64,000 bases of DNA from positions 1,490,282-1,554,281 of the forward strand of contig CP107246.1 of assembly GCA_030246985.1 (NCBI GenBank). The letters are read 5' to 3'. Both the position numbers and the translations under genes were made by a program. This stretch comes from Candidatus Nitricoxidivorans perseverans (lineage in GTDB: Bacteria > Pseudomonadota > Gammaproteobacteria > Burkholderiales > Rhodocyclaceae). Below the pieces are notes generated by a model. That model did not search any database. It was given only the letters and a program-made list of their open reading frames with translations, and was not told the origin of the DNA. Below, one piece after another: positions 50,382 to 59,419 of the stretch (its first letter is position 1; the number at the start of each line of letters is the position of its first letter).

Positions 50382-52838
50382 TTATGCGCACCCGCCCGGT
50401 TCGTCCGCATGCGGAAACTGCCAGGCGGCGAGCACGTAGAGAGACGCCGCCAGCAGCACCACCACCGAGTGGCCCCAGTGGATCGCCAGCAGCGTCGAGA
50501 GCAGCGCCGCCACCACCGAGGCGAATCCGTTGATGCCCCAGGCCCACGGCACCAGCGCTTCGGCGCGGGCGGCGAGCACGGCGAGCCCCAGCGGGAAGGG
50601 CAGGCCGAGGCAGAAGGCGAGTGGCGCGACGAGCAGCAGGGTCAGAAGCATCTTCCACCCCAGGGCGATGCCCATCAGCGCCGCGAGCAGCGGCGGCAGC
50701 GCGACGACGTAGAACAGGGCGATCGAGGCAATGGCGGCGAAGGGCCAGCGGGCAGAGGGTCGCAGCCGCGCCGAGAAGCGCGCTCCCGCCCCGGCGAAGA
50801 TGAGAAAGGCCGCCAGCACCACGGCCGCCGCATAGAGCGGATGACTGAGGAACAGCGTGAAGCGCTGCAGGAAGGGAATCTCGATCGCCATGAAGCCCAG
50901 CCCCAGCGCGAGAAAGTATGTGGCCACGCGCCGGCGCAGCGCCGGCGCCGCTGCCGCGAAGGCCTGGCGCGTTTGCCCGAGCGCCAGCGGCAACAGGATC
51001 AGCAGCAGGCTTACCGTCACCGCCTGCAGCAGCGCCATCACCAGCACCGGGTAGCCCCAATCCAGCGGCGGTAGCCCGCCGCGCGAGCGCAGATCCAGCA
51101 GCTCGGGCAGAGTGCGCCACTTGAAGAAATGGAAGAAATAGGGCCGGTCGTCCGTGGTCGGCGTGAGATCGAACTTGTAGCGGTCGATGAACTCCGCGCG
51201 GCCGGGGCCGAGCAGCGCCTGGGCGCCGGCGAAGAAGTCGTCGCGCGCAAGCGCGTTGAAGACGTTGGCCTGCGCCGCGACGATGCCGGGAACATGCACG
51301 GTGTCGAACGCGCGCTGGCGCGAGAAGTCGCGGATCGCGGCGATCTCGGCCGGCGCGAACGCGTCGTTCTTCACCAAAAGCGTGGTCGTATTCCAGCCGC
51401 GGATCATGGCCAGCGACCGGCCCGGCGCGGTCGCGCCGCGGCGCTCCAGCGCGGCGGCCGCGGTGACGAAGAGCCGCAGGCTGTCGCGCGGCGGCAGCGA
51501 AACCCAGCGCGTGAATGCGAGCAGCCCGCCGGGAGCCAGTCGCCGCAGGTAGCCGTCCAGCGCCTCGACGGTATAGAGATGGCTCTCCAGCAGCGAGCCG
51601 AGTCCCGCCGCGCTGGCGCCGAAAGCGTCGAGCAGCGCCACCTGGATCAAGTCGTACTGCGCCGTGTCGGCCGCGACGAAACCGCGCGCTTCGGCGATGT
51701 GCAGCCGCACGCCGGACGCGCTGTAAGGCCGGCCGGAGAAGTCCGCGAGGTCCTTTTGAACCATCGCCGCCACCTGCGCGTCGAGTTCCACGGCATCCAC
51801 CCGCCGCGCGCCGTGCACCAGCGCCTGCAGCACGTCGCCGCCGGCGCCGGCGCCGAGCACCAGCACGCGCGGCCGATCCAATAGCCGGTAAGGAAGGGCC
51901 GAGGTCGTGTCGGCCAGGTAGGCGAGCGGCGCCATGCTGCCGTCGAAGCGCGTGACGGCGCCGGCGGCCTGGCCGTCCACGAACAGCGCAAGCTGCGGCG
52001 GTGGCCCGGCGGCGGCGTTGAGCGAGAGCCCCGGCGCATGGTGCAGCGGCGCCAGCGGGCTTGTCACCGCCGTCACCACGCCCAGCGGGCTGATGCGCTG
52101 CGCCACGACGCGGGCATCCTTGACGCGCAGGGCCTGCCGCAGGTCCTTGTAGTCCGATGCCACGAGCTCGAGCGCCTGTGCCGGCAGCAGCCAGAGTGCG
52201 GCCAGCGCAGCGCACGCGAACGCCGCGGCCCAGCGTTTCGCCGCGGGCCATGCCGCCAGCGCCGCCGCCGCAAGGCCGAGCGCGCAGATGGCGCGCAGCG
52301 CATCGGCGGGATGCAGGAAAAACAGCGCGCCCAGCAATCCCAGGCTGCCCAGCCCCGCGCCGAAGATGTCGGCGCCATATAGCCGCGGGATATGCGCGCC
52401 GAAGCCGGAGTAGGCGATGCACAGCGCCGTGGCGGCGCAGAAGAAGGGAATGAACAGCAGCAGGTAGATGGCGGCAAGACCGAGGAACTGCCCGGAGTTC
52501 CACGCGATCTCGAGGGCGTTGAAGGGAACGCGCTCGGCAACGGCGAAGCACGCCACGGCGGCCACGGCGAAAGCGGCGGCGGCCAGGCTGAAGCTGTGGG
52601 GGTAGCCCGCCAGCAGCCGGCGCCGCGCCAGGGTGACGAAGGTGCCGGCCGCGCCGATGCCCAGCAGCGCGACGCTGATGGCGAGGTAGGCGAAATGATG
52701 CCACTGGATGATGGCGAACAGCCGCAGCAACAGCACCTCGTAGCCCAACGCGGCGGCGGAGAGCGCGGCGACGGCGGCGAGTGGCGGTCGCTGATCCATC
52801 GATGCGGGGTTGTCGGTCGTGGCCGCCTCAGTGGCCAC
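50382..52838 (-). CDS. Membrane-embedded spermidine-synthase-like protein
   Basis: Polytopic protein (818 aa) with two blocks of transmembrane helices (about 20-215 and about 590-810) around a soluble SAM/aminopropyl-transferase-fold domain (about 320-520), which has RVLVLGAGAGGDVLQALVHGARRV and VDAVELDAQVAAM. The domain resembles spermidine synthase but the putrescine-binding residues are not evident, so the substrate is unknown. The GTG start at 52838 overlaps pcm by 11 bases; an ATG at 52799 is an alternative. It is convergent with chpA with no bases between the stops. Confidence 0.75.
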   Translation of the reverse strand: MATEAATTDNPASMDQRPPLAAVAALSAAALGYEVLLLRLFAIIQWHHFAYLAISVALLGIGAAGTFVTLARRRLLAGYPHSFSLAAAAFAVAAVACFAVAERVPFNALEIAWNSGQFLGLAAIYLLLFIPFFCAATALCIAYSGFGAHIPRLYGADIFGAGLGSLGLLGALFFLHPADALRAICALGLAAAALAAWPAAKRWAAAFACAALAALWLLPAQALELVASDYKDLRQALRVKDARVVAQRISPLGVVTAVTSPLAPLHHAPGLSLNAAAGPPPQLALFVDGQAAGAVTRFDGSMAPLAYLADTTSALPYRLLDRPRVLVLGAGAGGDVLQALVHGARRVDAVELDAQVAAMVQKDLADFSGRPYSASGVRLHIAEARGFVAADTAQYDLIQVALLDAFGASAAGLGSLLESHLYTVEALDGYLRRLAPGGLLAFTRWVSLPPRDSLRLFVTAAAALERRGATAPGRSLAMIRGWNTTTLLVKNDAFAPAEIAAIRDFSRQRAFDTVHVPGIVAAQANVFNALARDDFFAGAQALLGPGRAEFIDRYKFDLTPTTDDRPYFFHFFKWRTLPELLDLRSRGGLPPLDWGYPVLVMALLQAVTVSLLLILLPLALGQTRQAFAAAAPALRRRVATYFLALGLGFMAIEIPFLQRFTLFLSHPLYAAAVVLAAFLIFAGAGARFSARLRPSARWPFAAIASIALFYVVALPPLLAALMGIALGWKMLLTLLLVAPLAFCLGLPFPLGLAVLAARAEALVPWAWGINGFASVVAALLSTLLAIHWGHSVVVLLAASLYVLAAWQFPHADEPGGCA

Positions 52839-53484
52839 CCGTGAGCGGCACGAATTGGACCGGCATCATCTGCCGCGCTGTCACCGAACCGTCCTCGCGC
52901 TTCTCCACCAGCAACAACTGCTGGGTTTGAAAAGGCAGGCCGATGGGGATCACCATGCGCCCGCCGGGCTTGAGCTGGCGCACCAGCGGCGGCGGCACAT
53001 GGCTGGCGGCGGCGGTCACCACGATGACGTCGAATGGCCCCCGCTCTGGCCAGCCGTGGTAGCCGTCGCCGATCTTCGTCGCAACGCCGGCGTAGCCCAG
53101 CCGCCGCAGCCGATCGTCGGCCGCCAGGGCCAGGGGTTCCACGATCTCGATCGATGAGACCTTCGCCCCCAGCTCGGCCAGCACCGCGGCTTGGTAGCCG
53201 GAACCGGTGCCGATCTCCAGCGCCTTGTCGCCGGCGCCGACTTTTGCGTAATCGCTCATCACCGCGACGATGTAGGGCTGGGAGATGGTCTGGCCGTGAC
53301 CGATGGGCAGCGGCCGGTTGTCATAGGCATGGGAACGCAGCAAGGGCGACACGAACTCCTGGCGCGGCACGCGGCCGAGCACGCCCAGCACGCGGGGATC
53401 GATCGCCTCCCTCCCCATGCCGGCGCCGAAGGCACGTGCCATCGACGCGACCTCCTCGACCATCGCCCGGCGTTCCCCGGCCAT
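52828..53484 (-). CDS. pcm: Protein-L-isoaspartate O-methyltransferase homologue, likely exported
   Basis: Repairs isoaspartyl residues using SAM. The core shows RVPRQEFVSPLLRSHAYDNR, PLPIGHGQTISQPYIVAVM and the SAM loop LEIGTGSGYQAAVLAELG. The first standard start in frame that gives a normal 218 aa protein is ATG 53484 (MAGERRAMVEEVASMARAF). Just upstream in the same frame the codons spell a good signal peptide (ISAPLPLWLAALLCLTGG, cleavage after APAA), but this stretch has no ATG, GTG or TTG close by. An ATT at 53556 or a distant ATG at 53718 are the only options, so the true start is uncertain. Confidence 0.8.
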   Translation of the reverse strand: MAGERRAMVEEVASMARAFGAGMGREAIDPRVLGVLGRVPRQEFVSPLLRSHAYDNRPLPIGHGQTISQPYIVAVMSDYAKVGAGDKALEIGTGSGYQAAVLAELGAKVSSIEIVEPLALAADDRLRRLGYAGVATKIGDGYHGWPERGPFDVIVVTAAASHVPPPLVRQLKPGGRMVIPIGLPFQTQQLLLVEKREDGSVTARQMMPVQFVPLTGGH

Positions 53485-53716
53485 GTCCGCCGCGGGCGCC
53501 GTCCCACCGGTCAGGCACAGCAGCGCCGCCAGCCAGAGCGGAAGCGGCGCGGAAATCCGTCGTGGGAACGCTCGATACGGTGGAACTTCCTTCCCTCCTT
53601 TTCCAAGACCGGCTCCGAAATCCGGAGCCCACCCGCACGCCCTTTGTAGATCATTTCCAGCACAATGGTAAGCACCCGGCCGGACAGGACGGGGCAATTC
53701 CGGATTGGAGCCATGC

Positions 53717-54304
53717 ATGAACGATCGAATTCGCAATTTGCTGGGCCAGATGGCCGCCATCGAGGAGGAACTGCGCCTTGCGCTCCGCGAACAGGAAAGC
53801 GGCCTGCTCTTCCAGATCAAGGGGAAACGCATTGAATTCGAACAGTCCATCAGGGAGACGCATCGCCGGCTGAAGATGGGATTCTTCCGCTGGCTCGTGA
53901 CCAACCGGCCGCAAAACCTGCTCACCGGCCCGATCATCTACGGCATGATCGTCCCGCTGGTCGTTCTCGATATTTCCGTCACCCTCTACCAGGCGGCGTG
54001 TTTCCCGATTTACGGGGTCGAGAAGGCGCGGCGCGGCGACCACATCGTGCTGGACCGACAGCATCTCGAATACCTGAATTTCATCGAGAAGTTCCATTGC
54101 ACCTATTGCGCTTACGCGAGCGGACTGATCGCCTATATCGCCGAGATCGTCGCGCGCACCGAGGAATATTTCTGCCCGATCAAGCACGCGCGCAAGATGC
54201 TCGGCACCCATTCGCGCTATGCCCGCTTCCTGGACTACGGGGACGCCGCGGACTACGAGGCCAGGCTCGAAGCGTTCCGTACCGCGCTCGGGGGTAAGAA
54301 GTGA
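53717..54304 (+). CDS. Conserved hypothetical membrane-associated protein with a CxxC motif
   Basis: Unrecognised 195 aa protein. The N-terminal ~45 residues are charged and helical, possibly coiled coil (MAAIEEELRLALREQESGLLF). A hydrophobic stretch at about 75-100 (IIYGMIVPLVVLDISVTLY) probably crosses the membrane. The C-terminal half has clustered aromatic residues and FHCTYCAYASGLIAYIAEIV (Cys136, Cys139), with Cys157 in YFCPIKHARKML. The start at 53717 was chosen from three nearby candidates. It may bind a metal through CxxC. It lies 14 bases before yqgE. Confidence 0.7.
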   Translation: MNDRIRNLLGQMAAIEEELRLALREQESGLLFQIKGKRIEFEQSIRETHRRLKMGFFRWLVTNRPQNLLTGPIIYGMIVPLVVLDISVTLYQAACFPIYGVEKARRGDHIVLDRQHLEYLNFIEKFHCTYCAYASGLIAYIAEIVARTEEYFCPIKHARKMLGTHSRYARFLDYGDAADYEARLEAFRTALGGKK

Positions 54305-54318
54305 ATTAGAATGTCGCC

Positions 54319-54897
54319 GTGGCAGCCACGACCGTCAATCTCGCCAACCACTTCCTGATCGCCATGCCCGCCATGGCCGATCCGAATTTTTCCCGCACCC
54401 TGACTTACGTCTGCGAGCACAACGCCGATGGGGCGCTGGGCATCATCGTCAACCGACCCATCGACATGAACCTTGCCGGCCTGTTCGAGCGGGTCGACAT
54501 CCGGATGCAGCCGGGCGTGCCGGAATCCCTGCTTTCGGGCATGCCGGTCTATTTCGGCGGGCCCGTGCAGACGGATCGCGGCTTCGTGCTGCATCGCCCG
54601 ACGGGCGGCTGGCAGTCGACGCTCAGGGTGACCGACGAGATCGGCCTGACCAGTTCCCGCGACATTCTCCAGTCGATGGGCGAACGCGGCGAACCGAGCG
54701 AGGTACTGATCACGCTGGGCTATGCCGGCTGGACGGCCGGCCAGATCGAGTGGGAGCTATCCCAGAACGCCTGGCTCACCGTCGACGCCGATCCCCAGAT
54801 CATGTTCGAGCTGCCGCCCGAAGAGCGCCTGCCCGCGGCGATGCAGCTCCTGGGCGTCGATTTCGCCAACCTTTCCGATATCGCAGGCCATGCATGA
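54319..54897 (+). CDS. yqgE: YqgE/AlgH family protein
   Basis: Cytoplasmic UPF0301 protein (192 aa) starting from [43 protein letters not shown], given here in summary as the conserved YqgE N-terminus (residues 9-48), with [15 protein letters not shown] and [20 protein letters not shown] downstream. The biochemical role is not settled. It overlaps yqgF by 8 bases, the usual partner. Confidence 0.93.
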   Translation: MAATTVNLANHFLIAMPAMADPNFSRTLTYVCEHNADGALGIIVNRPIDMNLAGLFERVDIRMQPGVPESLLSGMPVYFGGPVQTDRGFVLHRPTGGWQSTLRVTDEIGLTSSRDILQSMGERGEPSEVLITLGYAGWTAGQIEWELSQNAWLTVDADPQIMFELPPEERLPAAMQLLGVDFANLSDIAGHA

Positions 54898-55267
54898 AGG
54901 CACGGTGCTCGCCTTCGATTTCGGCACCCGGCGCATCGGCGTCGCCGTCGGCGAAATGATGCTGGCGCATGCACGTCCTCTGACGGTCATCGACGCCGAG
55001 GCCAACGACGCCCGCTTCGGCGCCATCGGCCGACTGGTCGGCGAATGGCAGCCGAGGCGACTGGTCGTCGGCCTGCCTGTCCATCCCGACGGCGCGGAAC
55101 ATGAAATGACCGCCCGCTGCCGCCGCTTCGCCCGCCAGCTTGAAGGCCGCTTCCGGCTGCCCGTCGAGCTTGTCGACGAGCGCTATTCCTCCTGCGGCCT
55201 GTCCGCGGAAAACATCGACGCCGAGGCCGCCGCGGTCATCCTGCAGGCGTGGTTCGACAAGACATGA
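54890..55267 (+). CDS. yqgF: Holliday-junction resolvase-like nuclease YqgF (RuvX)
   Basis: RNase H-like nuclease (125 aa) linked to 16S rRNA 5'-end processing. Motifs: [15 protein letters not shown] (catalytic Asp), [13 protein letters not shown] and LVDERYSS. The start ATG at 54890 is in frame; another ATG at 54894 is out of frame. At 125 aa it is slightly shorter than usual (about 138). pyrB overlaps its stop by 4 bases. Confidence 0.92.
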   Translation: MHEGTVLAFDFGTRRIGVAVGEMMLAHARPLTVIDAEANDARFGAIGRLVGEWQPRRLVVGLPVHPDGAEHEMTARCRRFARQLEGRFRLPVELVDERYSSCGLSAENIDAEAAAVILQAWFDKT

Positions 55268-56241
55268 ACCCGCAACTGACCTCGAACGGCGAGCTCCAGC
55301 ATCTGCTGACCCTGGAAGGCCTGCCGCGCGAAACGCTCCACAGCATCCTCGACCGCGCCGCGCCCTTCACGGAGATCGCCGCGCAGGACGTCAAGAAGGT
55401 ACCGCTGCTGCACGGCAAGAGCGTGTTCAACCTCTTCTTCGAGAACTCGACGCGCACGCGCACCACCTTCGAGATCGCGGCAAAGCGGCTGTCGGCCGAC
55501 GTCATCAACCTCAACATCAACACCTCCAGCGCCGCCAAGGGCGAGACCCTGCTCGACACGGTGGACAACCTCTCGGCCATGCAGGCCGACATGTTCGTCG
55601 TGCGCCACGCGCAGAGCGGCGCCCCCTTCCTCATCGCCCGGCACCTCGCCGCCACCGGCCGCAGTCACATCCACGTGGTCAATGCCGGCGACGGCCGCCA
55701 TGCCCACCCGACCCAGGGCCTGCTGGACATGTACACCATCCGGCACTACAAGCGCGACTTCACGAACCTGACGGTGGCCATCGTCGGCGACATCCTCCAT
55801 TCGCGCGTCGCTCGCTCGCAGATCCACGCGCTATCCACCCTCGGCGTGCCGGAGATCCGGCTCGTCGGCCCCAAGACCCTGCTGCCCAGCCAGGCCGAAC
55901 GGATGGCCGGCGAGAAGGCGGCCGCGCGCCTGCGCGTCTGCCACGACCTCTCCGAGGGCCTGCGCGGCGCCGACGTGGTGATGATGCTGCGCCTCCAGAA
56001 CGAGCGCATGGACGGCGCGCTGCTGCCCAGCACGCAGGAATACTTCAAGTCCTGGGGGCTCACGTCCGAGAAACTCTCGCTCGCCAAGCCCGACGCCATC
56101 GTCATGCACCCCGGCCCGATGAACCGCGGCGTCGAGATCGACTCGGCCGTGGCCGACGGCGGCCAGGCCGTGATCCTGCCACAGGTCACCTTCGGCATCG
56201 CCGTGCGGATGGCCGTCATGTCGATGCTGGCGGGAGGCTGA
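55264..56241 (+). CDS. pyrB: Aspartate carbamoyltransferase catalytic chain
   Basis: First committed step of pyrimidine synthesis. The 325 aa protein has the carbamoyl-phosphate motif [15 protein letters not shown], the [12 protein letters not shown] segment and [11 protein letters not shown]. The start at 55264 ([19 protein letters not shown]) overlaps the yqgF stop; an upstream in-frame codon adds only a few residues. It is paired with a dihydroorotase-like gene 2 bases downstream. Confidence 0.97.
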   Translation: MNPQLTSNGELQHLLTLEGLPRETLHSILDRAAPFTEIAAQDVKKVPLLHGKSVFNLFFENSTRTRTTFEIAAKRLSADVINLNINTSSAAKGETLLDTVDNLSAMQADMFVVRHAQSGAPFLIARHLAATGRSHIHVVNAGDGRHAHPTQGLLDMYTIRHYKRDFTNLTVAIVGDILHSRVARSQIHALSTLGVPEIRLVGPKTLLPSQAERMAGEKAAARLRVCHDLSEGLRGADVVMMLRLQNERMDGALLPSTQEYFKSWGLTSEKLSLAKPDAIVMHPGPMNRGVEIDSAVADGGQAVILPQVTFGIAVRMAVMSMLAGG

Positions 56242-56243
56242 AC

Positions 56244-57542
56244 ATGCGCATCCACATCCGGAACGGCCACGTCATCGATCCCGCATGCGGCGTCGATCGG
56301 CCCGCCGATGTCTTCATCGCCGGGGGCCGCATCGTCGGCGTCGGCGGCACGGCGCCGGCCGGCTTCGCGGCCGAGGGCGTCATCGATGCGTCGGACTGCG
56401 TCGTCTGCCCCGGCCTCGTCGACCTCTCGGCGCGGCTGCGCGAGCCGGGCTTCGAATACCGGGCGACGCTGGAGTCCGAGATGGCGGCGGCGGCGGCCGG
56501 CGGCGTCACCAGCCTCGCCTGCCCGCCGGACACCGACCCGCCGCTGGATGAGCCTGGGCTGGTCGAAATGCTTAAGTACCGGGCGCGCCTGCCCGCTCAT
56601 TTGCCGGCCTACGCCCACGTCTATCCGGTCGGCGCGCTCACGGTCGGGCTGAACGGCAAGCGGCTGACGGAAATGGCCGAACTGGCCGAGGCCGGCTGCA
56701 TCGCCTTCGGCCAGGCGAACACGGCCGTCACGGACACCCAGGTGCTCGCACGGGCCATGCAGTACGCCGCCACGTTCGGCTTCCCGGTCTGGCTCCAGGC
56801 GCAGGACCCGCACTTGGCCAAGGGCGGCGTCGCCCACGACGGCGAGGTCGCCGCCCGCCTGGGGCTCACCGGCATTCCCGTGGTGGCGGAAACCATCGCG
56901 CTCGCCACCCTGCTGCACCTGGCGCGCGAAACCGGCGTCCGGCTCCACGTGACGCGCATCTCGTCGGCCGCCGGCGTCGAGACGATCCGGGCGGCGCGCG
57001 CCGCCGGCATCGACGTCACCTGCGACGTGGCCGTCCATCACCTGCACCTGTGCGAGCAGGACATCGGCTACTTCGACGCCCAGATGCGGCTCGATCCGCC
57101 GGCGCGCGCCGCGGCCGACCGCGACGCTCTGCGCGCGGGCCTGGCGGACGGCGCCATCGACGCGCTCTGCTCGGATCACGCCCCGGTGGACGACGACCAC
57201 AAGCAGCTGCCCTTCGCGCAAGCCGAAGTCGGCGCCACGGGGCTCGAACTCCTGCTGCCGTTGACGCTCAAGTGGGCCGCGGAAATGAAGCTGCCGCTGG
57301 CCCGGGCGCTCGCGCGCATCACCTCGGACCCGGCCCGCATCATGAACCTCCCGATCGGCACGCTCAGTCCGGGGGCCGGCGCGGATGTCTGCGTGTTCGA
57401 TCCGAAGGCAACCGTCCGCATCGCGCGCGAAACCCTGAAGAGCCAGGGCCGGAACACGCCCTTCCTGGGCCAAGAACTGCCGGGGCGCGTGCGCTATACG
57501 CTGATCGAAGGCCACCTGGCCTACGACGGCGCCTTCGGCTGA
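56244..57542 (+). CDS. pyrC': Dihydroorotase homologue without the metal-binding HxH (PyrC')
   Basis: Amidohydrolase-fold protein (432 aa) similar to class I dihydroorotases across its length, with VCPGLVDLSARLREPGFEYRATLES and SDHAPVDDDHKQLPF. The metal pair that should read DLHVHLREPG is DLSARLREPG here, so His62 and His64 are replaced by Ser and Arg. Such non-catalytic homologues in proteobacteria act as structural partners of PyrB in an ATCase complex. A functional dihydroorotase must lie elsewhere in the genome. The 3' end overlaps the convergent DUF167 gene by 22 bases. Confidence 0.9.
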   Translation: MRIHIRNGHVIDPACGVDRPADVFIAGGRIVGVGGTAPAGFAAEGVIDASDCVVCPGLVDLSARLREPGFEYRATLESEMAAAAAGGVTSLACPPDTDPPLDEPGLVEMLKYRARLPAHLPAYAHVYPVGALTVGLNGKRLTEMAELAEAGCIAFGQANTAVTDTQVLARAMQYAATFGFPVWLQAQDPHLAKGGVAHDGEVAARLGLTGIPVVAETIALATLLHLARETGVRLHVTRISSAAGVETIRAARAAGIDVTCDVAVHHLHLCEQDIGYFDAQMRLDPPARAAADRDALRAGLADGAIDALCSDHAPVDDDHKQLPFAQAEVGATGLELLLPLTLKWAAEMKLPLARALARITSDPARIMNLPIGTLSPGAGADVCVFDPKATVRIARETLKSQGRNTPFLGQELPGRVRYTLIEGHLAYDGAFG

Positions 57543-57820
57543 AGCCGCGCGCGAACCTCTTCGGCCGACAGCCCGAAGATCCGGACGCGCTTGGCGCGCG
57601 AAGCTTCGCCGCTCGCCAGTTCCACCGCCGACCGGCCGGCGCCGACTTTCTTCGCGATGAATTCCAGCAGCGCCGCATTGGCCTTGCCGTCGACCGGCGG
57701 CGCGGCCAGCCGTATCTTCAGCGCATCGCCATGAAGTCCGACGATCTCGGTCTTCTTCGCGCCCGGCTGGATGTGGAGCGAGAGGACGGCGCCATCGCCA
57801 TCCGGCCGAACCCAGGTCAC
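57521..57820 (-). CDS. yggU: DUF167 family protein (YggU)
   Basis: Small cytoplasmic protein (99 aa) of the DUF167/UPF0235 family. It has SLHIQPGAKKTEIVGLHGDAL, RLAAPPVDGKANAALLEFIAKK and ELASGEASRAKRVRI. The start is a GTG overlapping the yggT stop (GTGA). The function is unknown; location downstream of yggT is conserved. Confidence 0.92.
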   Translation of the reverse strand: MTWVRPDGDGAVLSLHIQPGAKKTEIVGLHGDALKIRLAAPPVDGKANAALLEFIAKKVGAGRSAVELASGEASRAKRVRIFGLSAEEVRARLQPKAPS

Positions 57821-58392
57821 CGTCCGATCCAGGGCAGCAGGCCGAAGCGCAGGCTGCCCGCCACGATCAGCAGCACCTGCAACAGCAGCAGCAGCGCCAG
57901 CGGCGAGAGGTCGACGCCGCCGATGGGCGGGATGAGCCGCCGGAAGGGTCGCAGCAGCGGTCGCGACAGGGCGTCGAACAGCGGCGCCAGCGGCGCGTAG
58001 GGGTTGATCCAGGAGAGCAGCGCCGAGACGATGACGATGCCCATCGCCAGGTAAAGCGCCAGGCGCGCGATCTCCACCAGCGCCGCCAACGCGAGCGAGC
58101 CCGCGGTTGCGGGCGACAGGGCGTCCGCAACGCCGGACAGCGCGGCAGCAAGACCGAGCCAGGCGAACTGACCGAGCCAGGCCAGCAGCAGGCTGGCGAG
58201 GTCGAGGCCGAACAGGCCCGGAACCGCCTTGCGCGCGGGCCGCACGGCCCAGTCGGTGACGGCGATGACGAATTGCCCGACAGGATTCCGGAACGACACC
58301 CGCGCCCATTGAAGGACAAAGCGGACCAGCAGGACCAGGCAGAAGAGGTCGACGACGGTGCCGACGACCAGGGAAAGTATCTGGGCCAGCAT
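57817..58392 (-). CDS. yggT: YggT family membrane protein
   Basis: Integral membrane protein (191 aa) with two YggT repeats, each of two hydrophobic helices (about 1-60 and 100-190), including VRFVLQWARVSFRNPVGQFV and LLSWINPYAPLAPLFDALSRP. The role is not established; the family is tied to osmotic stress and cell division in some species. The start is an ATG that overlaps the proC stop by one base (TAATG). Confidence 0.94.
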   Translation of the reverse strand: MLAQILSLVVGTVVDLFCLVLLVRFVLQWARVSFRNPVGQFVIAVTDWAVRPARKAVPGLFGLDLASLLLAWLGQFAWLGLAAALSGVADALSPATAGSLALAALVEIARLALYLAMGIVIVSALLSWINPYAPLAPLFDALSRPLLRPFRRLIPPIGGVDLSPLALLLLLQVLLIVAGSLRFGLLPWIGR

Positions 58393-59216
58393 TAGTCTTT
58401 ACCCAACAACTCGCACAACTCCCGGCCGCGCGCATCGGCGGCGCGCACACCGCGCTCGATGGCCGCACGGATGCCGTCGGCGTCGAAGCAGTCGAGCGCG
58501 GCGGCGGTCGTGCCGCCCTTCGAAGTGACGCGCTGCCGCAGCACGGCGACCGACTCCTGGCTCTGCTCCGCCAGCCGCGCGGCGCCGAGGAAGGTCTCGA
58601 TGGCCAGCAACCGGGCCTCGTCCGCCGTGAAGCCCAGGCCGCGAGCCGACGCCTCCAGCGCCTCGATGAAATAGAAGACATAGGCCGGCCCGCTACCGGA
58701 AACGGCCGTCACCGCATCCATCTTCGCCTCGTCTCCGATCCAGAGGGTGCGGCCGACGGCGCCGAGGATCTTCTCGGCGGTCTCGCGGCCCTCGCGGTCT
58801 ACGCTCGGATCGGCGTACAAGCCCGTCATGCCCGCGCCGATCAGGGCCGGCGTGTTGGGCATGGTGCGCACCAGCTTCCGGTAGCCGCCCGATTTGCCGC
58901 CCAGCCAGCGGCCGATGTCGGCCAGGCGCAGGCCGGCGGCGATGCTGATGACCAGCTGGCCGGAAAGCTGGCCGGCGAAGGCGGCGACGGCTTCGCGCAT
59001 CTGCTGCGGCTTGACGGCCAGCACCAGCACCTCGCAATTCAACGCCGCCGCATCCGCCGCCGGCGCGCAGCGGATACCGAAGGACTCGGTCAGCCGCTCG
59101 CGCGCCGCCTCGACCGGCTCCACCACCTGGATGCCGGCCGCGGAGTAGCCATGCTTCTTCAGCCCGCCGATGAGGGCGGCCGCCATGTTGCCGCCGCCGA
59201 TGAACGTGATCTTCAT
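58392..59216 (-). CDS. proC: Pyrroline-5-carboxylate reductase
   Basis: Last step of proline synthesis. The 274 aa protein has the nucleotide site TFIGGGNMAAALIGGL, VLAVKPQQM and the signature SGSGPAYVFYFIEALEASA. The ATG at 59216 overlaps the preceding small gene by 4 bases. It usually lies directly after yggS in proteobacteria; here 2.9 kb of accessory genes intervene. Confidence 0.97.
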   Translation of the reverse strand: MKITFIGGGNMAAALIGGLKKHGYSAAGIQVVEPVEAARERLTESFGIRCAPAADAAALNCEVLVLAVKPQQMREAVAAFAGQLSGQLVISIAAGLRLADIGRWLGGKSGGYRKLVRTMPNTPALIGAGMTGLYADPSVDREGRETAEKILGAVGRTLWIGDEAKMDAVTAVSGSGPAYVFYFIEALEASARGLGFTADEARLLAIETFLGAARLAEQSQESVAVLRQRVTSKGGTTAAALDCFDADGIRAAIERGVRAADARGRELCELLGKD

Positions 59217-59419
59217 GTCCGCGATGTCTCCTTCCGGATGGGTCTGTTCGTGTCCTTCGTCGACACGGTTTCCTTGGGTGGCACGGCGCGCACCACCCAG
59301 GGCGTCCCGGTCTGCTCGGCCAGTCGCTTCGCACGCTCGGCAGCGCGCATGAGGGCGGCGGGCGCGGCCTGCATGTCGGGATCGTTCAGATGGGAAACGG
59401 GTGTGATCATGTGCATCAT
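59213..59419 (-). CDS. Small unknown protein, likely partner of a zeta-type toxin
   Basis: 68 aa product, coupled by ATGA overlaps to the toxin fragment upstream and to proC downstream. It has a helical middle (LMRAAERAKRLAEQTGTPWVV) that, from memory, resembles the small ORF encoded with zeta-toxin-like kinases. The tail (KETVSTKDTNRPIRKETSRT) is polar. Its function as an antitoxin is inferred from location only. A start at M4 would shorten it by nine bases. Confidence 0.5.
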   Translation of the reverse strand: MMHMITPVSHLNDPDMQAAPAALMRAAERAKRLAEQTGTPWVVRAVPPKETVSTKDTNRPIRKETSRT

